A stretch of DNA of 64,000 bases from Streptomyces sp. GESEQ-4 (GTDB lineage: Bacteria; Actinomycetota; Actinomycetes; Streptomycetales; Streptomycetaceae): contig NZ_JAFFSU010000006.1 of NCBI RefSeq assembly GCF_017948455.1, forward strand, positions 62,001 to 126,000. Reading direction: 5' to 3'. Below, one piece after another: positions 58,712 through 64,000 of this stretch. The position numbers and the translations under genes are program-made. Within the stretch, counting starts at the first letter, position 1, and each line of letters opens with the position of its first letter. The notes beneath the pieces are model-generated. The model did no database searches. It had not been told where the DNA came from and was given only the letters and a program-made list of their open reading frames with translations.

Positions 58712-59183
58712 ATGACCGCCGTCGCTGTGACCCTGGCCGTGATCGCCGCCGCCCTGGAGATCTGGGGCATCTGGCGGACCATCAAAGACATCCGTACGGC
58801 ACGCCGGCGTCTGGCGTCGTATCTGGATCTTCCGCGCACCGTGTACGGGTCGGCTCACGGCCTCCTTGGCGGCTTGAGGATGATGGCCACTGGGACGGTG
58901 CGGTCAGACGCTGGAGCAGCGCATCGAGGCTCTGGAGGCGGCACAGCGCGGTCTGCATGACGAACTCGACCGTCGGGAAGAGACGGCGAGGGAGCGCCTC
59001 AGGAAAGAGTTCCAAGGCGCCCTGAAAGATTCCGAGAAGACCATCGACGACCAGTTCACGAAGCTGCGGAGATACGTCGTGGGCGATGGTCAGACATCCC
59101 GGACCAGGGCGTACCGGGGGCCGATCGTGTTGGGCATCGGCATCGTGGTCGGCCTGGTCGGCAACATCTTCTCCAGCCTCTGA
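58712..59183 (+). pseudogene. Frameshifted membrane coiled-coil protein
   Basis: From ATG 58712 the first frame gives a transmembrane helix (VAVTLAVIAAALEIWGIW) and a helical segment to TVRS at about 58906. The following sequence is open in another frame to TGA 59183: QTLEQRIEALEAAQRGLH, a charged coiled coil, then a C-terminal helix GPIVLGIGIVVGLVG. The second frame has no ATG/GTG start nearby and a stop just upstream, so one protein split by a single-base change near 58904-58908 is the simplest reading. Could be a sequence error. Confidence 0.6.
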
Positions 59184-59356
59184 TCGCAGAGATCAGGCAA
59201 GGGTGGACGGGTCCGCCGACCGAGAAGAACGAGTCCGACCGCATCGAGTGGATCCCGCTCGCGGAGGTTCGGGGCATGATCGACCGCCGCGAGGTCGTGA
59301 GCAGTGGGTCGCTTGTGGGTCTTCTCTACCTGCTCATGGATGAAGCGATCCGCTGA
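59180..59356 (+). pseudogene. NUDIX-like C-terminal remnant
   Basis: About 58 codons ending at TGA 59354-59356: GWTGPPTEKNESD, RIEWIPLAEVRGMIDRR and SGSLVGLLYLL. This resembles the end of an actinobacterial NUDIX hydrolase (the WIPLAEV region), but the NUDIX box and N-terminus are missing. A truncated leftover, consistent with past rearrangement here. Confidence 0.5.
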
Positions 59357-59380
59357 CTGGTGGGACGAGTCCCCGTAGCT

Positions 59381-59407
59381 CTGTCCCGACACTTCGGGCC
59401 GGGACAG
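59381..59407. terminator. Bidirectional hairpin
   Basis: CTGTCCCG (59381-59388) pairs with CGGGACAG (59400-59407); 11-nt loop. Lies between the remnant and a convergent small gene. Confidence 0.6.
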
Positions 59408-59418
59408 AAGCCGCACGG

Positions 59419-59781
59419 CTACGGCTCGAGGCCGCTGGCCTTGGCGATCGCCTCTACCTCGCGGCGGAGTCGTTCACGATCGGTGGCGCTCTGACCGGGA
59501 TCCGGGCCCGCGGCGCCGAAGCCGACGAAGGTCTGCGCGCCGAGCGGGCCCAGGAGCGTCAGGAGTTGGTGGAGCTGCTTGCCGAACTTCGGGGTGAACA
59601 GTTCCTGTTCGCGTGGGGAGAGGGCGATGTCGATGTTGGTGTTGCGGTGCACCAGGGCGTCGTTGGTGCCCTTGAGGATGCGTAGCAGCAGGTCGTACGA
59701 CTCGGGGTCGAGGCTGTTCTGGAGCTCGGACAGACAGAGGGCGAACTGCTTGGTGCTCTCCAGGAATCCGTGTTCGTTCAT
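59419..59781 (-). CDS. Small hypothetical protein
   Basis: 120 residues from ATG 59781; the frame is open upstream but without family-like sequence. Mostly helical and acidic (CLSELQNSLDPESYDLLLRI), with FTPKFGKQLHQLLTLLGPLG in the middle. No recognised domain, signal or helix for membranes. Ends 11 nt from a hairpin. Confidence 0.6.
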   Translation of the reverse strand: MNEHGFLESTKQFALCLSELQNSLDPESYDLLLRILKGTNDALVHRNTNIDIALSPREQELFTPKFGKQLHQLLTLLGPLGAQTFVGFGAAGPDPGQSATDRERLRREVEAIAKASGLEP

Positions 59782-59910
59782 TGGGGCATCGTGGCGGATC
59801 ACTGGCTGCGATATGGGGTGTTTCGGGGGATTGGCTGTCTTTCCTCTGTCTGGCTTGACAAGACAAGGATGCAGGGCGGGGGTTCGGGGGGTTCGGACAG
59901 GATGGGTCCC

Positions 59911-60474
59911 ATGACTTCCTCGTCCTCGCTGTCCGCCACGGTGATCACCTCGGACCGACTCCGGCTGCGCAAGGCCCATGACACCGACCGCGATGGAATC
60001 ATCGAGCTTCAGACCGATCCACGGGTCCGGATGTACCTCGGCGGACCGAGGCCCCGGAGTGCTGTCGAGCAGTATCTCGATGCGGCCGGTATCGCCGACG
60101 TGGCCAACAAGCCCGGCACCTTCGTCATCGCCGACAAGACGACGGACCGGCTCATCGGAACGCTCGTACTCGACCGACGCTCCCCCGACCTCCCCGGTCA
60201 CGTCACCGAGAACGGTGGGGAACTGGAGCTGGGCTACCTCCTCCGACACGACGCCTGGGGCGCGGGCCTGGCGTTCGAGGCCGCCACGGCCGCGTTGCGC
60301 GCCGCCGCCGACGAACTGCCCGACCAGCCGGTCCTGGTCGTGACCCAGACAGCCAACGAGCGTTCACTCAAGCTCGCCACAACCCGCCTCGGCTTCCAGC
60401 GCATCAGCACCTTCGAGGCGTACGACGCGGAGCAAACCCTCGCCGTAGCCAGCCTGCACTCATTCAAAGCCTGA
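59911..60474 (+). CDS. GNAT-family N-acetyltransferase
   Basis: 187 residues from ATG 59911 (in-frame ATG at 59902 possible). RimJ/RimL-type: SDRLRLRKAHDTDRDGI (about 16), LGYLLRHDAWGAGLAFEA (about 108-125, the acetyl-CoA loop with a Gly-rich turn) and NERSLKLATTRLGF (about 150). Target unknown. Confidence 0.85.
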   Translation: MTSSSSLSATVITSDRLRLRKAHDTDRDGIIELQTDPRVRMYLGGPRPRSAVEQYLDAAGIADVANKPGTFVIADKTTDRLIGTLVLDRRSPDLPGHVTENGGELELGYLLRHDAWGAGLAFEAATAALRAAADELPDQPVLVVTQTANERSLKLATTRLGFQRISTFEAYDAEQTLAVASLHSFKA

Positions 60475-60495
60475 CCGACAACCTTGTGCCGGTGC

Positions 60496-60526
60496 GGTTT
60501 TCCGCAGCGTCGGTCATGCGGAAACC
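60496..60526 (+). terminator. Weak hairpin after GNAT gene
   Basis: GGTTTTCCGC (60496-60505) and GCGGAAACC (60518-60526) pair with one bulge. The rest of the 168-nt gap shows only the RBS GGGGAG before dedA. Confidence 0.35.
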
Positions 60527-60642
60527 CGTACAGGACCGGACGGCAACCCTCATACCAGCGTTGAGCTGCGGTTTCTAAGTTGGAGGGCGGTCGGGGTCGT
60601 TGCCCCGGCGAAACTGAACCTGACCCTCCGCGGGGAGACCGT

Positions 60643-61305
60643 ATGCAGCTCACGTCCTTGGCTCTGACCGACCAGCCGACCGGCGGTATCGCCGGCTGGG
60701 CTGCCGATCTTGTGGAGGCGTTGGGGGGTCCCGGGGCCGGACTGGCCATCGCGTTGGAGAATCTCTTTCCGCCGCTGCCGAGTGAGGTGATTCTGCCGCT
60801 GACCGGGTTCGCGGCGGGGCAGGGATCGCTGAGTCTGGTCTCGGCGCTGTTCTGGACCACGCTCGGGTCGGTTGTGGGGGCCGTGGTGCTGTATTGGACC
60901 GGCATGCTCTTCGGGCGTGAACGGATGCACGCGATCTGGGCGAAGCTGCCGCTGGTGAAGGCTTCCGATCTGGAGCGTACGGAGCGGTGGTTCCTGAAGC
61001 ACGGCACCAAGGCGGTGTTCCTCGGCCGTATGGTGCCGATCTTCCGGAGTCTTGTCTCCGTGCCCGCCGGGGTGGAGCGTATGCCGTTGCCCGTGTTCGT
61101 CATGCTGACGACGCTGGGCAGCCTGATCTGGAACTCGGTTCTGGTACTGGCCGGTTACTGGCTGGGCGACCAGTGGTCGTCCGTGGAGAGGTATGTCGGG
61201 GCCCTCTCCAAGGGTGTGCTGATCCTGGTGTTCGTCGCCCTTGCGGCATACGTCAGCGTACGGCTGCGCGGCGGCAACCGGGCCCAGCACCGCCGTACTT
61301 CATGA
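60643..61305 (+). CDS. DedA-family membrane protein
   Basis: 220 residues from ATG 60643 with GGGGAG upstream. DedA/VTT pattern: re-entrant segment ENLFPPLPSEVILP (about 39-52), the F/LGRMVPIFRSLVSVPAG motif (about 128-143) and four to five membrane helices. The family transports or scrambles phospholipids and polyprenyl phosphate. Stop overlaps the histidine kinase start (ATGA), so the three genes from here to 63157 form one operon. Confidence 0.9.
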   Translation: MQLTSLALTDQPTGGIAGWAADLVEALGGPGAGLAIALENLFPPLPSEVILPLTGFAAGQGSLSLVSALFWTTLGSVVGAVVLYWTGMLFGRERMHAIWAKLPLVKASDLERTERWFLKHGTKAVFLGRMVPIFRSLVSVPAGVERMPLPVFVMLTTLGSLIWNSVLVLAGYWLGDQWSSVERYVGALSKGVLILVFVALAAYVSVRLRGGNRAQHRRTS

Positions 61306-62522
61306 CCCACCGGATAGGCTCGGCGCTCGTGCAGGGGGATTCCGCAGGTGTCAGCGGCCAGGACTCCGCAGGTGTCACCGGCCAGAACCTGTCGGCCTCG
61401 TGGCCGCGTCGAAGTGCCGGTACGTTACTCGGCTGCGTCACGGGGCTGTTCGACTCCCTTCATTTCCTCGTCGTAGGCACCGCCCTCGGCCCCTTCCTGC
61501 TGTGGCCACTCACCCGCGCCAGTGCCCTCGGCGTCCTTATGGCCGGAGCCCGTCGGCTGATGGTCCTGGAGCGGAGGCGGCGGGCCGTCTTCTTCGGTGA
61601 TGTCTTTCCCGGGCGCTATCAGGCGTCCGATGAGAAGGTTCTGCGCTATCTGGCGGTGCGCAGTTACGCCGGTCTGCTGTGCGGTGTCGTGATCGCACTG
61701 CTGGGGGCCGGCATCGTCCTGGCGGGGCTGCTCGTCGCGGGAGTGGTGCAAGGGAGCGTCCGCTGGAACGAGTTGCTGACGCAGGTGCTGTTGGGTGGTG
61801 TGCTGCTCTTCCTCGATCTCCAGGGGCTCCACTCGCTCGCCGCCCTGGACGCGCGTCTCGCCCGCGAGTACTTCGGCCCCTCCGAGCGGGAACTGCTGGA
61901 GCGCCGCATCCATGAACTCGCCGCCAGCCGGGCAGCGGTCGTGCAGGCCGTCGACGCGGAACGCCGGCGTATCGAGCGGGATCTGCACGACGGGATTCAG
62001 CAGCGCATGGTGGCGCTGGCCATGCTGCTGGGCCGGGCACGCCGGGGACGCAGTCCCGAGCAGGCGGACGCCATGCTGCGCCAGGCGCACCAGGAGTCCC
62101 AGGACATGATGGCGGAGCTGCGCGAAGTGAGCTGGCGGGTGTACCCCTCGGCGCTGGACAGCCTGGGGCTCGAGGAGGCGCTGGGCGGGGTGTCCGAGCG
62201 GTGCGGCATTCCCGTACGGACGGAGTTCGACGTCGGTGGGCCGTTGCCGCAACCGGTGGCGACCGCCGCGTACTTCGTGGTGTCGGAGTCCGTGACCAAC
62301 GCGGCCAAGCACTCGCGCGCCACGGCCGTCTCCGTGCGGGTCGGGCTCCGCGGCGGAATGCTCGCCGTGCAGGTCCAGGACGACGGCAAGGGCGGCGCGA
62401 ATCCGGCGGGCGGCGGGCTGAGCGGGCTGCGCAGCCGGGTGGCCGCGCTGGACGGCGCCCTGCGTGTCGACAGCCCCGAAGGGGGACCCACCACCATCAC
62501 CGCGGAGCTGCCATGCGCCTGA
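61302..62522 (+). CDS. NarL-type sensor histidine kinase
   Basis: 406 residues, ATG overlapping the dedA stop. Two membrane regions (about 45-75 and 125-170), then HisKA_3 with phosphoacceptor His229 in ERDLHDGIQQRM, and HATPase_c with N box ESVTNAAKHSR (about 330) and G boxes VQDDGKGGANPAGGGLSGL. The sensor is likely membrane-internal. Partner regulator follows with a 10-bp overlap. Confidence 0.9.
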   Translation: MTHRIGSALVQGDSAGVSGQDSAGVTGQNLSASWPRRSAGTLLGCVTGLFDSLHFLVVGTALGPFLLWPLTRASALGVLMAGARRLMVLERRRRAVFFGDVFPGRYQASDEKVLRYLAVRSYAGLLCGVVIALLGAGIVLAGLLVAGVVQGSVRWNELLTQVLLGGVLLFLDLQGLHSLAALDARLAREYFGPSERELLERRIHELAASRAAVVQAVDAERRRIERDLHDGIQQRMVALAMLLGRARRGRSPEQADAMLRQAHQESQDMMAELREVSWRVYPSALDSLGLEEALGGVSERCGIPVRTEFDVGGPLPQPVATAAYFVVSESVTNAAKHSRATAVSVRVGLRGGMLAVQVQDDGKGGANPAGGGLSGLRSRVAALDGALRVDSPEGGPTTITAELPCA

Positions 62523-63157
62523 TGATCGCCGAGGACTCGACCCTGCTGCGCGAAGGGCTGGTCCGTCTCCTGGTGGAGGAGGGGCACGAGGTCCTGGGCG
62601 CGTACGGCGACGCTGGTCCGTTGATGGAGGAGATCGCCGTACGGCGGCCCGACGTCGTCGTTCTCGACATCCGGATGCCGCCTACGCACACCGACGAGGG
62701 GCTGCGTGCCGCGCTGGAGATCCGTGAACGGTGGCCGGAGACCGGCGTAATGGTGCTGTCCCAGCACATCGAACGCAACTACGCCGTCCAGCTCCTGGCC
62801 TCCAGCGCGGAACGAGTCGGCTACCTCCTCAAGGACCGCGTCGCACAAGTAGAGGAGTTCCTGGACGCGTTGGAGCGCATTCAGGCCGGGGGTGCGGCCA
62901 TCGACCCGGAGGTGGTACGGCAGTTGGTGGTCCGGACGACGAACGCCGATCTCCTGACCCGCCTCACGCCTCGCGAGCGCAGCGTTCTCGAAACCCTGGC
63001 CCAGGGGCACACCAACACGGCGATCGCCCAGCAGCTGCATATCTCGCTGAGCGCGGTGGAGAAGAACCTCAACGCGATCTTCGACAAGCTGGAGCTGTCG
63101 CGCACCACCGGTTACAACCGGCGGATCCTGGCGGTGCTGAGGTATCTGGAGGCGTAG
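62513..63157 (+). CDS. LuxR-family response regulator
   Basis: 214 residues. Receiver domain with acidic pair Glu8-Asp9, phosphoacceptor Asp52 in VVLDIRMPP and Lys near 104 (YLLKDRV). C-terminal GerE helix-turn-helix (about 148-205: LTPRERSVLETLAQGHTN and SAVEKNLNAIFDKL). Works with the kinase at 61302; co-transcription with dedA hints at envelope-stress control. Confidence 0.92.
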   Translation: MRLMIAEDSTLLREGLVRLLVEEGHEVLGAYGDAGPLMEEIAVRRPDVVVLDIRMPPTHTDEGLRAALEIRERWPETGVMVLSQHIERNYAVQLLASSAERVGYLLKDRVAQVEEFLDALERIQAGGAAIDPEVVRQLVVRTTNADLLTRLTPRERSVLETLAQGHTNTAIAQQLHISLSAVEKNLNAIFDKLELSRTTGYNRRILAVLRYLEA

Positions 63158-63207
63158 CGAACGCCGGTTGGCGGGAGGCGTGGAACGCAGACCGTGGCGC
63201 CTCGCGG

Positions 63208-63915
63208 CTACGCCCCCTCCCCCGGGTCCCAGTCCAGCAGCCGTACCTTCGCGACCGTCCGGACGTGGCGGCGCATCGCCGCGGCGGCGGCTGCGGGGCG
63301 GCGGTCGGTGATCGCGTCGAGGATGGCCTCGTGCTGGGCGTAGGAGCGGGTGGGGCGGCCGGGCTGGCGGAGGGACTCGGTGCGGCTCTCGGCGATCTGG
63401 TCGGAGATGGAGCGCATGAACTCGGCGAGGATGCTGCTGTGCGCGGCCGCCGTGACCGCCGCGTGGAACAGGCGGTCACCGTCGACACCGGGCCGGCCGT
63501 GCTCGATCTCCTCGGCCATGTGCGCGAGCGCCTGGCGCATCGCGGTCAGGTCGTCCTCCGTACGCCGCTCCGCGGCCAGTTCGGCGAGTTTCGTCTCCAG
63601 GGCCTCGCGGGCGTCGAGGACGTCGGGGAGACGCCGGCGACGCTCGACCAGCTTCTCCACGGGCTCCACGTCGAGGCTGTCCCGGACGAGGTACGTGCCG
63701 CCGCCGTGCCGCGCCTCCACCAGGCCCTGGACCTCCAGCACCACGATGGCCTGCTTCACCGAGGCGCGGCTGACGCCGAGGCGCTGGGCGAGGTCGCGCT
63801 CGGGCGGGAGACGGTCGCCGGCCTTGAGGTCACCCTCGGCGACGTACTGGCGCAGCCGGTCCAGCACCTGCTCGTAGAGGCGCTGCTTGCTCATGGGGCG
63901 CAGGGCGTCGGTCAC
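63208..63915 (-). CDS. FadR-type GntR regulator
   Basis: 235 residues from GTG 63915 with AGAGGGGG upstream. N-terminal winged helix (about 8-75: LPPERDLAQRLGVSRASVKQAI, GGGTYLV) and C-terminal FCD helical ligand domain (about 85-225) with the metal-binding His residues expected near FHAAVTAAAHS, HEAILDAI and RHV. It converges on the two-component system. Target not in the window; upstream sequence 63916-64000 contains GGTCGAGTGGTTCATTGGTG-like material but no clear palindrome. Confidence 0.88.
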   Translation of the reverse strand: MTDALRPMSKQRLYEQVLDRLRQYVAEGDLKAGDRLPPERDLAQRLGVSRASVKQAIVVLEVQGLVEARHGGGTYLVRDSLDVEPVEKLVERRRRLPDVLDAREALETKLAELAAERRTEDDLTAMRQALAHMAEEIEHGRPGVDGDRLFHAAVTAAAHSSILAEFMRSISDQIAESRTESLRQPGRPTRSYAQHEAILDAITDRRPAAAAAAMRRHVRTVAKVRLLDWDPGEGA

Positions 63916-64000
63916 AGGGTCCCCCTCTCGTGGGGAGGGTAACACTGGGTGGTCGAGTGGTTCATTGGTGCAGTGGCTGAGCCAATTCTTGCGCGACCCC

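Noticed and set aside
55760..59356. Integrative element or prophage
   Set aside because: No integrase, tRNA, att-like direct repeats or phage structural genes are visible; only small XRE-associated genes and broken frames.

Overview
The window is high-GC actinobacterial chromosome and almost certainly Streptomyces. The signs are third-position G/C codons, frequent GTG starts, ATGA/GTGA start-stop overlaps, XRE regulators paired with DUF397 or DUF6879 partners, a lone HATPase_c_2 anti-sigma-like protein, several Tat signal peptides, and three copies of a 28-base intergenic repeat that I associate with Streptomyces. I see no rRNA, tRNA, CRISPR array, transposase or complete insertion sequence, and no gene-free stretch longer than about 290 bases.

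Layout. 1-9.7 kb: the 5' part of a leftward zinc-ribbon membrane protein, then sugar catabolism: an enolase-superfamily sugar-acid dehydratase coupled to a zinc dehydrogenase, a TIM-barrel-like protein, a ChvE-MmsA-MmsB monosaccharide ABC importer and an exported mutarotase. 9.8-21.5 kb: a PLP aminotransferase with a Pro/Ala tail, a two-gene secreted arabinan-degrading operon (GH43, GH43-CBM13), an anti-sigma/XRE/DUF397 group, two exported proteins of unknown role, a divergent LysR/SDR pair, a solitary EgtA-like ligase and an Rrf2 regulator. 21.5-27.3 kb: a leftward arabinan-oligosaccharide operon (binding protein, two permeases, GH43 endo-arabinanase, intracellular GH51 AbfA). 27.4-30.7 kb: an ImmA-like metalloprotease, a seven-helix MAB_1171c-type membrane protein and an FAD monooxygenase. 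30.8-32.4 kb: an IclR regulator coupled to an SMP-30 lactonase. 32.5-46.6 kb: an envelope locus (PucR regulator, DUF2613-like peptide, DUF3068 protein, GT4, methyltransferases, a 1,458-residue AftD-like arabinofuranosyltransferase, a condensation-like protein, an EamA transporter, Trm112 and FkbM). 46.7-55.7 kb: exported hydrolases, a membrane Ser/Thr kinase, a MerR-PP2C fusion, ATP-grasp and methyltransferase genes. 55.7-59.4 kb: a small-gene accessory island (DUF6415, CxxC peptide, DUF6879, XRE) with several apparent frameshifts and a NUDIX remnant. 59.4-64 kb: GNAT, DedA, a NarL-type two-component system and a GntR regulator.

How it fits together. Secreted GH43 enzymes would cut plant arabinan. 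A Tat-dependent binding protein and two permeases would import oligosaccharides, and AbfA with the third GH43 would release arabinose. ChvE-MmsAB with the mutarotase would import free aldoses. Lactonase, dehydratase and dehydrogenase could oxidise them through an aldonic acid. A shared imperfect palindrome (GTTCGA-nAT-nTCG-nAC and variants) lies before the dehydratase, the TIM-barrel gene, the secreted arabinanase operon, the transporter operon and iclR itself, so the IclR protein is a good candidate for a common regulator. The envelope locus places DUF2613, DUF3068 and AftD homologues together in an organism not known to make arabinogalactan, and is the most intriguing system here. The ImmA/7TM/flavoprotein trio is the second.
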